From: Meandrina meandrites
Lineage: Eukaryota; Cnidaria; Anthozoa; Scleractinia; Meandrinidae
Direction: 5' to 3'
Assembly (NCBI GenBank): GCA_963693305.1
Contig: OY855913.1
Span: forward strand, 24,760,614 to 24,824,613
DNA length: 64,000 nucleotides
Numbering within the stretch: the stretch's first letter is position 1; the number at the start of each line of letters is the position of its first letter. Under the pieces are notes generated by a model. That model saw nothing but the letters and a program-made list of their open reading frames with translations. It was not told the origin of the DNA and searched no databases. Positions 48,101 through 58,600 of this stretch are shown piece by piece. The position numbers were made by a program, and so were the translations under genes.

Positions 48101-49037
48101 AGAAAGTCGGATAGTTCGCTTGGGACTCCATGACTGCCTTGATACGAAAGCTCTTGTATCCTTTAACAATACGGTTCACTCTAAGCAGCGGAAGTGGACC
48201 AAAAGCGGCATACAAAATATCCGTTGGAATCAACGACACCATGTCGGCAACAAATTCAACAGATCGAATGTACCGCATATATACTCGCTTCGTATCGGTT
48301 ACTAGAATTCCTTCCTCTAGAAAGCCAGTTCTTGCGGCGATCACGATATCGAGTGCATAGATAGCGTCGCAAAAATAGTCGAAGAGAAACCAAACTATTT
48401 TCAGAAAGCCACTCTGGGCTGCGGGGAAAGCAATCCTCGTGATCAATGCCCACAAGTTATAGCGAATAGCGAAAACAAGAACATAAAACCACACACAAAT
48501 GTGCAATCCATCCGGATCAAAAATTAGTTTCTTGTCCTTCCAGCGAACGGCTTGGTCGTATTCATAGACGGAGCCACTTGCTAATTCGCTGTCAATTTCT
48601 TTTTCGATTTCTGCAGCCGCACGCGGTCCATCCAGCGAGCTTACCTTCGACAGAACGTTATCTGTAGAAGGACTTTTGGCTTTAGATCTCTTTCGGTGCG
48701 GAGGAGTAGCTTTTCTGTTATCCCGCGTGCTGAACTTTTGAAGAAACGGGTCTACGGTGACAGATGATTTCACTGCTGAACGCTTTCGCGAGCGAGATGG
48801 TTTCACGGAGTTTTTCACCAACACCGCATTTCGGATCTGTTTTGTTACCGTTCTCCACTTTCCCAAAGATTCTACGCTGTTGGTTTCCTTTAAATTACTT
48901 TGTTTGTGTTTTAGTTTATCATCTCTAAGTGTGCTATCACCTCCGCTATATTCACCTGGCTGAGGTTTGCTAGTGGCGTGATCCGCATCATCGTCGTCGG
49001 AATCGTCGTGGTTCTCGAACCTCACAGCTTTTTCCAT
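33124..49037 (-). CDS. Cngl: Cyclic-nucleotide-gated cation channel, CNGL type
   Basis: A plasma-membrane tetrameric channel opened by cGMP or cAMP. Twelve exons on the - strand: 49037-47887, 44172-44114, 43872-43811, 43419-43331, 42862-42757, 42454-42300, 42200-42114, 41589-41493, 41288-40827, 40218-40123, 39642-39544, 33216-33124; all phases match (about 851 residues). The acidic/Lys-rich N-terminus is followed by six membrane segments, an S4 with RVNRIVKGYKSFRIK, the pore helix and the filter TAIGDLPSP. Then come a C-linker, a cNBD with FGEIGIL and NRRTADV (the phosphate-binding cassette) and a coiled-coil tail. C-linker text such as WYDYSWARGRM and GGGDLNSL fits the invertebrate CNGL branch better than vertebrate CNGA or CNGB. 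The intron after 42114 uses a GC donor. I chose the first ATG in frame (49037); an upstream exon is possible because an acceptor-like tatag precedes at about 49107. The last intron holds a LINE. Confidence 0.88.
33934..34809 (+). CDS. LINE ORF1 protein (L1 ORF1p-like)
   Basis: 291 residues, starting at the first ATG in frame. Residues about 55-150 form a coiled coil rich in Glu, Lys and Leu, expected to trimerise. Then comes an RRM-like core with LEQYTRKHNLEIHGIP (the usual opening of the Transposase_22 / L1 ORF1 RRM), DICHRL and IIVRFKSYRAKKELY, followed by a C-terminal domain with VYINENLT and a closing basic/aromatic segment. In L1 elements this protein binds the element RNA and acts as a nucleic-acid chaperone. 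No breaks are visible. Confidence 0.88.
   Translation: MEDKDKGKEGQITYYFPGKRGERSSDSSSPGSEKPPAKSVKFTESNMVEQADIWKVLNTIQDNTNKLLEENKALRDQYSELQKSLEFHIAKIETLATESESLKKEMKSLKRSLNEANEEREIMYEDLGTAINQLDDLEQYTRKHNLEIHGIPQTPDENIAERVIALGNALNVTIRNDDIDICHRLQTSKNPSKHKPIIVRFKSYRAKKELYGARKQLKGQNLNQVFNGGDFVYINENLTRMRRQLFAEVWKRKKLEHWHSAWTIDGKIFVKLEAADYPIRIYNNEDLDRIY
35143..38874 (+). CDS. LINE ORF2 protein: AP endonuclease and reverse transcriptase
   Basis: 1243 residues. The N-terminal APE-type endonuclease (about 1-235) keeps its signature residues: SLNIRG, FLQET, VYAPND, GGDYN, DYWLIS and SDHSP. The reverse transcriptase (about 470-760) shows KTPGTDGL, KNWRPISLLN, FIDFEKAFDSL (first catalytic Asp), RGVRQGCPL and YADDI (catalytic Asp pair, near residue 703). 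Near the C-terminus is a Cys/His cluster, CDRC...HLLYEC, typical of L1/Tx1 ORF2. ORF2 nicks the target and copies the RNA in place. The frame is complete with no missing catalytic residue that I can see. Confidence 0.93.
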   Translation: MGLKCVSLNIRGINKSIKRRNLFRWLHNGKYDLIFLQETYSDKTIENVWRAEWGGDICYSHGSKHSRGVMILFRPTLKAENISITNDKNGRMLIVRLTLQDEEFCLVNVYAPNDQNQQINFYNELTSKLRPYANENLIMGGDYNCPLENIDKIGGKDIRNKKNVIHSIKEMSDNLSLDDIWRLHHPSDKRFTWQNSSGKIRCRLDYWLISKHLVPRTSKTDVLSYYDSDHSPIYAEIAYKNNQKSTGPGFWKFNNSLLNNEEFVTNLKFFLLQAKEKHSGTSDKRLYWEMIKMEIRDFCIRFSKRLAKSKKSREINLLCKLKHLNMRLDQNPQEANLVTEIERVKLDLQRIAEHKTKGAIIRSRARWYEHGERNTKYFMNLEKRSHERKHIVKLKTDQNEYVEEPKRILREMETFYKALYASQITDNTFDASASSFLNPDNVQRLDNEQQKSCEGLITEEECLSSFKTFEKNKTPGTDGLTAEFYLCFWEFVVTPLTDCLNDAYCRGEMSISQRRGVISLLPKKNKDTLLLKNWRPISLLNIDYKIATKCIAKRLEKVLPSLINSDQTGYVKNRFIGENIRLISDVIELYEKKQLPGMLLFIDFEKAFDSLEWKYLFKVLELMNFGPMFQKWIHTFYSNITSCVINNGFASNFFLLQRGVRQGCPLLGLLFVLAIEVLGQAIRKNENIRGLKINDTELKLSMYADDITAFIKDDCSANHLFNLLNDFGACSGLKINISKTEGMWLGSLKCNLGKRSPFNISWPEKYVIVLGVAFAYDPSVSYKINFEEKLAALKKILNQWTTRGSTLMGRICIIKTLAISKLVYNTSVLTTPPKFTSEVNDICFKFIWNFKPDKVKRNTLIGPIEKGGLNMVDFTMIDKSLKAAWVKRLYEAGDTKWCSLFSLATSQYGGSFLLECNFNAPDLNFASYVPSFYKEILTVWQELHSKDPSSAKEYENEIIWNNRLIKIDGKSVFYPSWHRKGIIKICHLLNENRKFLSRSEFQHKYGMTVNFLTYNGLLAAIPEVWKRSIVNSERMLTDVDSKDLPPANVTAKSARELLVLKVFKAPNVETKLIEKCLPIKAIYELPFKVTLENKLRCFQYKIIHNILPTNSRLHKMKLKISPRCDRCSSPYETLSHLLYECSAVQTFWQKVIAWWNEKRSEKVILIDTDIFYGYKPESSSFYALNHFLIIAKYHIFLSWLNMVSPSLDIFLLLLNEKILYERTIAVKNNTMMKFRSKWTTLCA
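39954..40118. repeat. Long hairpin just inside a CNG intron
   Basis: The arms are about 70 bases long and inverse, with tattttaaaattcagcct and acaatagacct on the left and their inverses on the right; the loop is near 40028-40036. The outer end lies about five bases from the donor site of the exon 40218-40123. It is probably a foldback MITE. Confidence 0.65.
40452..40534. mobile_element. Micro-MITE with perfect 9-bp duplication (copy C)
   Basis: The element spans only 40461-40525 (65 bases). It begins TAGCCTGCGAATACA and ends TGTATTCGCAGGCTA, flanked by identical gcgagaagg 9-mers (40452-40460, 40526-40534). It lies in the CNG intron between exons 9 and 10. It is the smallest copy. Confidence 0.82.
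41735..41880 (-). repeat. SINE body fragment (reverse)
   Basis: Read on the - strand it matches the body of the SINE at 16293, from the accttta-like segment through gtataaatgggta, with substitutions. It lies in a CNG intron. The + strand frame over it is not a gene. Confidence 0.5.
43553..43765 (+). repeat. Dispersed repeat with CCAATCA motifs, copy 1
   Basis: It begins gcttagtgattggcttaaaag, contains ctcaaccaatcagcagtaaa and ends around gattggttcaccagattg. Diverged copies lie at 44285-44480 (+) and 58722-58845 (-). All three are in - strand introns. The class is not recognised; short outer inverse pairs (gtgattgg / ccaatca) suggest a MITE. Confidence 0.5.
44285..44480 (+). repeat. Dispersed repeat with CCAATCA motifs, copy 2
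   Basis: It shares gtgattggtctaaaaatc, ctcaaccagtcagaagtaaaa and a closing cattgatttgctggatt with copy 1 at 43553, with many substitutions. Confidence 0.45.
44477..44585. mobile_element. Micro-MITE with perfect 9-bp duplication (copy D)
   Basis: The element spans 44486-44576 (91 bases). It begins TAGCTTGCGAGTAGGCTC and ends with the near inverse, GCCCGCTCGCAGGCTA. Perfect 9-mers cgccagaat flank it (44477-44485, 44577-44585). The inner arms are ctctccgcgcgaaa around a loop containing ggagaaggcgccttctc. It has inserted into, or directly next to, repeat copy 2. Confidence 0.82.
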
Positions 49038-51990
49038 TATCGCATTTGAGTTATCCGTTTGGCCGCATCCTGATTCTGTTTGTCCGGTCACCCTTGATTC
49101 GGAGGTCTATAAACAATTTGCTGCGTCAACACCAAATAATACAATAAAAGCCCCTCGAAACAGATCACAAGAACCTCGTAAAATCAATTAAGAGTACAAT
49201 ACTGAATACAATTTTCACGGTGCTCATGAGCAAAATTGGCTAACTGAGCTGAAAAGAACCGACGCTTTTCAGCTATGGAATAACGATCGTATATTTTACT
49301 AGCACTGAATGTGCCATTGTCTACCTTTTTCATTAAACAGTGGTCCAAACAACAAGATGTAATGGAAATGTAGAAATAGGCATTTAACTACCCTCTTGGC
49401 CCTATTGACACCGTGTGTCCCAAAGGGCCAATCATAGTCTTTTGTGTCAACTACACGTTTATTGAAAGCCCATTCTTGATTTTAGCGAGTTTGTGGATCT
49501 CCGCTGTCAAATCATATTAGCTCTAAACCAATTCCATCGAGACAGATCGGTGATAACACGGGAAGAGCTTACCTAATGAGATGGAAATGCATCTTGACAA
49601 AGTTAAGTGAAACTTCGCCAACGTTTTAAGCAAACTAAAGGATTAACACCTCGTGAGTTTACTAATCACAAGTCATTTCCATCAAGCGTTAAATTTATCA
49701 TATAATTATAAATGCGGTGATGTTTACGACCTGCTCTGACAACGCTCCATAGCAACGCTCCTGTCAGACAATTGCGTCTTTTTATGCATTGCAAGATATG
49801 GCCCCATCATTTTCAACCAAAACAAAAACAATGAATACCTTGCGTACACGGGCGGACCTATACCAGCCGTATCAATTCTTTGGGCAAAACAACACTCATT
49901 GGGTACACGAGATTGAACAAAAGCACTTCTAATAATTTCAATGCTCAAATTAGTAAATTAATCTGAGTGTGTCTAGGCCAAATTTAAGTGGTGGTCAAAA
50001 AAAAAATTAAACATAATAACCACCACGCAGACGTGATGTTCACGCACTTCTTATAGAATTTACAATCAAGGAAAATTAAGGTTTAAAACTTTCTTTTCTT
50101 GGTAATTACCTCTTGTGAAATTTAATGAAGACCGTTAAAAATCAAAGGCCGCCGACTAAAACTCTGCTTGCAATGAACGTTGCCGCGGTGTCTTCGTGAA
50201 AATAAATAGTTTGGTGTTTGCTGTGAAGTGAGAATCTTCCTGATGTTTCTGCTGTGCTTATTCAAATACGATGCTCAATTTCTTTTTCACCTATCAGTAG
50301 CATTGGTGTCCATTGGAAATTCGCGTGAAATGCCATATCATTTGTCAATTGTATGATAATTTTAATGAGATACCCTTAGTTTGTCAGAAGCTTTAAGCGA
50401 TAATCGAAATTTGCGTTGCAGATTTCACACTTTTAACAAGGAGTCTCGATCTTTTAGGGTTAACGGTAGACTGTTTTTGTATAGCTTAAGTAATTTTGAT
50501 TTTTTTTTTCATGAAAATAAAAACGACGGCTAGCAACACATTATTAAAAACTTTCGGCTATTATTTGAAAAATAGCGACAAATTAAGAAGAAGGTAAAAT
50601 ATAATTTGTAGATCCAATGTTGTAAATCATTATTAAAAACGCTCGCAGATTCAGTTCTTCACTGAAAAGCACTTAAAAATAGTAAAATACAGCTCTGGTA
50701 TTTTAAGGTAGTTTTTCTCGAATAAAAAGTCAAGAAATGGAAGAAATGGAATGATAATACCAACTTTCAACTAAGAATTGACAGTAATATTGGTTTTAAT
50801 TCTTGTAACTTTTAATTAAACATTTTGTTCGCGTCCGTGAATCGCTAATAATGGTGAACACCGCGAATTCAGGAACAGGTTATAGATAAAATTTAAATTT
50901 TAACTTCAACCAGAGCTTTTGCAAGGTCTTGCAACGAGCTTGAAATTTTTGTTGAAAATTTTCTGTCGTCCGAAAGCAGACAGCCATTAAATCATTAACA
51001 ACAAAGTTTTAGTTTAGGAAGAAGAATGATTAAAAAGTTGTCAAGCCCGCCGCACCGTACACCAGCAGATTTTTCGTCCGCCGTCAAAACATCCCTGTTA
51101 GACTTAGAGACTGATATTCCAAACCAAATGTAATCTAGAGAAACAAGTCTGTAACCATTTTTAAAGAATTTAGATTCACGTCGTGCTTACCTTACTTGCT
51201 TCCATGAACATGAGTATGAAAAATGAACTCCACGAATTAACAAGCCGGAGCTTATCAGAGCGCTACCAAGACACTAATCGGCCGGTTACGTCACAGCTGG
51301 AATTTAACACGTGCCATCCAGTTTCAAATCTCGTGATACAAGTTGTTTTCCGTTTTACACAGTTCCTTACTTAGAGTTATTTTACTCCGAACAGTAAGAT
51401 ACAGAGAAAAACCTAGATTATTCTGCAATGCCTGAATACACGGTTTGTCTTCAGCATCGTGCAATACAACATATATTTCTCGACGGTACTTAAAAAACAC
51501 ATTAGTAATTTGTATTCATTTATTTCACGCCTTATGACAGTTTGTGGAAATAATTTGCAGCGTCTGTTCACATTTGCTGAGAAAAGCTACCGCCTGTTGC
51601 AGATGTTTTGAAACGTGCCTTCCTGCTTATTTAAAATTGCAAATTCGCAAGTTCTAGATACTGTTACTGTTAACAAAACAGTTACTCGTAACTTCTAGCA
51701 TCACGAAAGTTTCCAATACAGTTAAGCGTTCTTGGAAGATTGCCACGAAAAATTACGGTCAAATGCTCCTTCAGGAGCAAGTATTAAAAAATAATTAATT
51801 AGGTAATTAAAACTGGCGAGACTGCTACGCATTTAGCCCCAACGCGTGTATATATCTTATCTCCTTTCGTATCTTTGAACATCGACGTTCGTCGGCCATA
51901 TCTTTGATATGGAGATCGACTTTGTAGTCAGAACGTGTGTTAGCTCACACTAGTCTTTGCCAATAGCTATCGCTAGGAAACAAAATTACC

Positions 51991-52296
51991 GTAAAAGCTC
52001 TATTAAATCAAGCCCCCGAAGGGCTTTTTTTTCCTTCAAGACCCGTCAACAGTATTATACAGAAGGGGAGGAGAACTTAGTTCAAATCATATAGGGTACA
52101 TAAAAAATTAGACTTTTTATTGTTGTACTGCTGTCTAGTAACACCCTTTGACAAAATGATAACAATAAAAAAATAGATATGGTTGATAAATAACTTTAAA
52201 ATTCTTGCCTAATTCTCATAATCTACCATCTTGGCAAGAGGGAACTTATTATTTTTTTTAAATTAACGTCCGGAGGGGACTTAGTAGAGCTTTTAC
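51991..52296. mobile_element. MITE with GTAAAAGCTCTA ends
   Basis: GTAAAAGCTCTATTAA on the left mirrors TAGAGCTTTTAC on the right. A short attac repeat flanks both ends. The interior is AT-rich with cccccgaagggc near the left end and ccggagggg near the right end. Confidence 0.6.
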
Positions 52297-52348
52297 ATTA
52301 CAATAACTAAGATACTGCACGTGCACGCGTTTTGGCTGGTTAAGGCGA

Positions 52349-52662
52349 TGGCAAACGAGGACACATTGTTGCCGACACAGCGTTGCTCATGATTGTTTCC
52401 ATGTTGCGCAAACCGGGAAACATTTGTTGTGAACAAAAATTATTTCTAAAAGAAATCAGCAACACTTTTTGTGTCCGCAACATTGTTGCGCGCAGGGGGA
52501 AACAGAGAAACATTTACTGCGGACACAAAATGTTTCTGAAAGAAATCAGAAACATGTTTTGTGAGTCAGACACAAATTTTGTGTTCGCAACATTGTTGCG
52601 CGCGCGAGCAAACAAACAGGAAAACATTTGTGCCCGCAGCATTGTATCCTCGTTTGCCACTA
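52349..52662. mobile_element. MITE with GGCAAACGAGGA ends and internal direct repeats
   Basis: GGCAAACGAGGA on the left mirrors TCCTCGTTTGCC on the right. Inside, the unit aaatgtttctgaaagaaatc occurs twice with variants, as do acattgttgcgcgc blocks. The 117-codon frame through it is a repeat artefact. Confidence 0.65.
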
Positions 52663-53051
52663 TCTTTAATGCCCATCATCTATCAGAGGGCAGACGCATA
52701 AATGACGTTGCTGCATGGTGTGACTCGCGCGCGTGATCAGTATCAGATTTAGAGTCCGTCTTATCGGCAATTTTTTTCAAAACTTAGGGCCAAATGAAAT
52801 GAAACTTCTACAAGTTTCACCTTCGATTCACCTTGAGAGCAAACACATTTAGCTGGCCTAAAACAAGCCCTAAGTGGACTGTGACTGATAAATTCCGAAA
52901 ATTATCGAAAGCCCTAAGAATTGTCAAGTAGAATGAATTGGGAACTGAAGTCGGCACGGGAAAGTTGAGTCAGCGATCAGGGCATTACACTGTTTATAAA
53001 CAGCACCTACAACAGGAATGTTTGGATGCATTTCCTATTTACTAAACGGCA

Positions 53052-53069
53052 GGCCCCAGTTGTTCAAAG

Positions 53070-53106
<37 letters not shown>

Positions 53107-53143
53107 GTGGATAGTGTAGTTTGTTTTGCCAACACTTATCCAC

Positions 53144-53178
<35 letters not shown>

Positions 53179-53198
53179 TCTTTTGAACAACTGGGGCC
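53052..53198. mobile_element. Near-perfect palindromic MITE, GGCCCCAGTTGTTC ends
   Basis: The element is 147 bases long and almost fully self-complementary. The arms run ggccccagttgttcaaa, ggtggataacgctatcc, accggataaatcactatcc to a loop near 53125. The GGCC...AGTTGTTC end is shared with the element at 18212. No target duplication is obvious. Confidence 0.8.
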
Positions 53199-54784
53199 AG
53201 ATGAGTAATAAATATATTGAAAAGACAAACTGGCGGCCTAAACTCGGCCAAGCAAGAAATAAATATCAGTATTTCTTTGACATAACAACGAACTGAAATG
53301 AGAGCTGCCTGTGGAATAAGCGGCCGCGATATTCATTTGAATCACAGAAATGTCACAGAGTTGCAAATGTTAGAACCACCCTGGCAAGAATTCCTCTCGA
53401 GACCCTTTTTTGTACCGAACACAAAGTCTATGCCAGTGACTCCAGTATTGGTAACTCTTGATCCATCACTTCACTCCGCACCCTTTTCCAATGGTGTTAT
53501 GCGTTGGTCAGATCAATCTTGCAGATCGAATAGCATTTGTAAAGGGGTGCGGGCTGCCCAAAACAGGAAAGTGGTTTACAGTTCAGTTATGACTCAAATT
53601 GGAGTTCTATGTTGTTTGTATATAGCGCACAACCGAAAGTAACCAGACCATGTGTTTTGTGAACTTTAATTCTATAGAACCTCCTTTTTATACAATTTGA
53701 AAAATTTATTTTACACTAAACTAAATCTTGACCTAAGATTCCCGTGGCCTAGTGTGATTATTTATTGTCAAGAACATTGCCTGACTAAAAAGCACAATCA
53801 GTGAGAGAAGATAACATGCACTGCGAACTTATAGACCGTTTCACTTTTTTTTTCACAAAATGATCGGGATTTTACAGACCTTTACAGAAATTGCATCCAG
53901 CAAGCAACGTCTGTAAAATTGTTCGGCCTAGTGGAGCCATATTTTCACTATTTTGGAAGATAAGACTCTTAAGCTTTGCCATTTTAAGGTGCTCTTTCCA
54001 ACAGTGTCGATATAGAGCTACTGGGTCTTTCAACGGTAATTAAAGTTTGTTACGAGAAAAACAAAATGGCGTCGACTTGCGAAGGACGCACTGAAACGAG
54101 AATTTTCCTGGGGAAGAGTTCTTAGAATTAAACCATTTAAAGTAAGCGCGTAGCATTGGCTACTCGACAAAGTGTTTGATTGACATTTGACATCCTTTTT
54201 AAACACTTTCTGATGGGTTCCGTACTTTTTGACTAATCGGAATCCAATAGGTATGCATGGGGGCAGAGTCGGCGCGATAAGATGTTGCACGCAGGAAATC
54301 CACGTCAACCTCACTGGCACACTTGGAAAATTTTTTAATTGGACAAATCCAACGGAACTCTTCAATCGGATGTCAAGAGGACATCAGATATTATTAAAAA
54401 AATACTTTGTCGAGTGGCGCGCATCGCTGTAAGCACTCCCCGTGGCAGAGCATTAGGAAGTGAGCGAAAGGTTGTCAAAAATCAGATAAGAGCAAATACA
54501 GTTTCCAAAAAACAGACGCTTGTGTGGGATTATGACGTTGACTTATTATCAAAATCTTAAAATTTCACAACTTTTCATCGAGATACGACGTTGAATCTTT
54601 CAAGCGACGGGCCAAAAGTTAACAGATGGCCGATTTTTATCAAATTTTGATTCGTTTCTTGGCGCGAGTTTCGTTTCTTTAGTCGCGCATGCGTAGCCTA
54701 TGACATTTCCCCTTTAAACTCAAGCGTGTCTTGGCAACACAATGTTCCTACACCTTTAGTACCATCCTATATGCTGACATGGTA

Positions 54785-55653
54785 CTAGCTTGCTCCAGAG
54801 GTCAGCATTTCAAAGCAGACATCACAGACTCGGACAGGTTTGGTTAATTCGTACTTTATGATGGGGATCTGTTTCGATGAACACTTGGCACACAGCAGCC
54901 GACCACAATGGCGACTGAAAAAAACAGCATAAAGAAAAGAACGTAAGAAAAAAAACGTAACAAACAAAAGAGAGAAGACAGCTGACTGCAATATCCTAAC
55001 GGAACCCGAATCTAAAAGAGTTAGAGAAGCTATGCACCGGCACAGAATGCATCTTGTAAAACAAATATCTTAATTTTTGCTTCTCGATCATAATCTACGT
55101 CAATTTTTACCACACTCAATCATCCTTGTTCCCTTTTAAGTTACTACTTTCTTGCTAATTCTCTGTCTCAGTCCTAGGCATCGGAGCGCTCAGCCAGTGA
55201 ACTCTGGAATCTGGGGCTAGGAGTATTGCTACTCTCCATAGATGGGATAATTCTCTATAGCAGCAGGTAACTACAATCACTCCACCCTCCCCAACCCCTC
55301 CCCCCTCCCTTCCTGTCCCCAAAGTATTTTGTCGGGTGTCCTAATGGTCGGGTGGCAGTTCTCGCAAAGTCTCGCATGAATGACTCGCTACCCGTCGAGA
55401 AGACATTGTACAAACAACAGGAACAATGTTCCTAGCCCTAAAACATTAGCAACTGCTACACTAGATGACCAGTAGAATTACGAGAGCTGCTCCACTACCA
55501 CGTTCTCTGCTTTAGCAAAGTATTATTCTAGGGTTGAAGCTGATGTATAAGCGCTAACTTACCAGTGATGTTTTCTAGTTTTCACAGAGAATTTGATAGA
55601 ACATTCATGGCACACAGGTCCGTCAATCCACTGCGGTTCAGCGTTCAGCATAT
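54785..55653 (-). other. FYVE zinc finger of ANKFY1
   Basis: Encoded by the last two exons (55653-55563 and 54914-54785). The split codon falls inside the basic patch RKHHC-RHCG, which binds the phosphate of PI3P. The Cys pairs CHEC, HHC-x2-C, CAKC and CDVC supply the zinc ligands. A WIDGPVC lead replaces the usual WxxD motif position. Confidence 0.9.
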
Positions 55654-58600
55654 CTTAAAAACACATCCCAAACACAAATCAGTCGAGGATGGTTTCACAG
55701 TCATAGTAGCGATCACTGATCACTATTAAATTTCTCATTAAAATAACAGCACAAAGCCATAAAAAGTCAGTTATGAGAATAAAACAAATGATCATTAAGG
55801 GATAACTGTCTTAATTTATAATCAAATTCTCTCAGCTGTGGCTTTCAAGAGCGATCTTTGCAGTGGTCTAAATTGACGGGAAAAGAAATTTATTTCTCAA
55901 AGGGAAAATAGTCCGTGTTTTCCTTTATAAGTCTCAAACGAGAAGTGAAACGCGGAAAAAAACTGAAAAAAAAACCTGCCCTGCACTGAAAACACTTTCC
56001 CCCTCTCATCTCGCAAACAGATTTTGCGGGGCGATACCTTTTCTTCCGATTTCGCGTCCGTGCTTTCAAAAATCGTCGAACGAGAAGAGTAAAACGTGCG
56101 CACGCGAGAGAGAAAAGCTACCTTGCTACCTCCCATTGCGACTCGCAAGCAGATTTCCCACGGGCATAGTTTTTTTTCTCAAGATTTCGCGTTCGACGAT
56201 ATCCATATATCCAGTAAATACTTACCCAGTAGCGTGTAGAGAAGCTTCTTGGTCGGTACTTGCGCGTTAAATATCGATACGCCATGTCTGTTAATAGTGG
56301 CCAGGCTCCCACCTGCCTTCAGCAGCTCACGGCATAATCGAGCCGCGCCGTTGGTGTATGCGAGGAATAACGCTGGGAAGAAAACGTATACGGCATTACG
56401 ATTGCTGCACACTAATGACCACAGCTGGACGTGTTAGCTGTAATAACGCTGCTGATAAGGCAGTCGGCATCACGATAGTGCCAGATAATTACCTTACAAT
56501 GACAATACTCACCGATATTCTCGTCTGCATCAAGGGCGTTGATGGGATACTCAGGCATTGACTGGCGAAACAACTCAAATATGGCCACAGCGTTATCCTT
56601 AGCGTATTGCGCTAGTATGTGAAGTGGATTCTGGCCTCTACAAACACATGAAGAACACAAACGAAATCGTTAAGAACTGCATCAAATAGTGAAAATTAGT
56701 TTATATTAAATTGTATGTTCTGTAAACATGTAAATTGTAACTTTTTTGTCCGGAAGTAATTGTATTTCCTATTTTTGTGCTGTACATTTACATTGTATGA
56801 CGTGTAGTATATGAAATGATTCATATATGAACTGCGGATATATATGAAGGTGATATGTGATCTTCGCAGTGAATTTCCAATATAAGCAATTGGAATGAAG
56901 AAGCCTGAAAAAAAAAATCAGGGTTTCAACGGCATTCCGTTGAAGCCCTGATTTTTTTCAGGCTTCTTCATTCCAATTGCTTATATTGGAAATTCACTGC
57001 GAAGATCACATATCACCTTCATTTACATTGTATGTTAAGCTTTATAAAACAATAAACAAATAAAATACAAAAAAAAAATCAAATAGTGAATGAAACTCGA
57101 TACAAAATCCTTAAAATTTTGTGTAATAGGAAAGTACTATTAATTTATCACTGTGTTTATATTTGAATTGATGGCATCAATACGACTTATACCACAGGAC
57201 ACCCACACAAATACGACTCCTCGTTCAAACACTCACCTAGCATTGTAAGCTTCTGCATTTATTGATGACTCCGTCAGAAGCACACGAACAGCCTCCACGT
57301 GACCACACTGCACGGCCACGTGCAGAGCTGAAATGGAACAGTAGTACATTGACGTGAGTGACCGAGCAATGTTCAAGATCTATGAATCAGGGCCATGTGA
57401 TCTCAGAGAAGTGCTTACAAATCGTGTAAAATAATTTTTTTTATCTTAGCCGTCAAGTTTCCATAGTAAACTGAACAATCAGTGTATAGGATAATAGATA
57501 ACTATGTTTATGAACGTGTTCTAGCGTTCAACCTTTGGGTTAAAACTTTTCAAGGAGGGAGGGGGGGGGGGGGGGCGCCTAATGGTTATCGCGTTGGACT
57601 TTGACTCGGGACCGCATCGGGCGTTACTTTCTAGCTTTTTACATTCGTGCGGATTTCCATACCGTTGTTTCCTCTCTCGTCCACTGCATCTGGGTCAATT
57701 CCATTTTCCAGCAGGACACTTATGATGGACGCTCGGTTGTTAGCAGCTGCCATGTGAAGTGCCGTTTGACGATGTTTGTCCGCATCGTTCACTCTGCTGC
57801 CAGCGAGAAGCTTCAAAGGAAAATGAAAATATATCACACGAGAGCGGAACGTAGACAGAGAAAAATACTCGAAGACATTGTTTGTATAAATCTTTTTCAA
57901 TAAGATCACTACAAATCAACTTTGGGAAATGATACTGTAGGCTTAACCGAACTAAACAGGTTAATTCAAGTAGCTATGAACCACTTTGCACCGAAAAGTA
58001 AATCATCAAACTCTTACCAAGTGTCTGACAATAATTTCTGAGCCTGCGCTAACAGCCAAGTGCAGCGGCGTCCTGTGCGAAGAGTCCTGGATTCTGGAGT
58101 TGACATTGGCTGACACGCCGATAAGAAACAATACGGTCTCAACGTCCACGTTTTGGATCGCTAAGTGAAGGAAGTTACGGCCCTTGGAGTCGAACTGGAT
58201 ATAAAAGAAAACGATACTTATTTAATTGGACTGTTCACAACTCGTTCGTAAGCTTGAAATGCAACATCGCAACGACAAAACCTGTTTACACTGAAATTGT
58301 ACAACATTTCTGTTACTTGGTTAGCCAGTAAATAACAAGCGTCTTTCATCGCTCTGTGGCTCCAATCCCCCCTCCCGTCCACCCCACCACCAAGCCCTAC
58401 CCTCCCCCCCCCCCTCACCCAGAGAAGTTCGACTTTGTTTCCGTCACCTGCTCAGCGGCGCCTGGTTCACGTGCCAAAATAGCTCCCGCCGCCTCGTGAT
58501 CACGCGTTCTCAACGCAACAGCGAACGGCGTCTGGCCAGAGCGGTCCGTGACATTCATGTTGAGTTCCGGGTGGCTAAGCAGTAGCCTGGTTACGATAGG

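Larger units (their letters stand above)
49038..54784. other. Gap between the CNG channel start and the ANKFY1 stop
   Basis: 5.7 kb with no gene I can support. The left part should hold the 5' UTR and promoter of the CNG gene; no clear core promoter motif is visible. The middle is AT-rich (50000-51900). Three inverted-repeat elements follow (51991-52296, 52350-52659, 53052-53198). The right part should include the ANKFY1 3' UTR. A 114-codon frame at 53298-53642 (+) is unrecognised. Confidence 0.55.
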
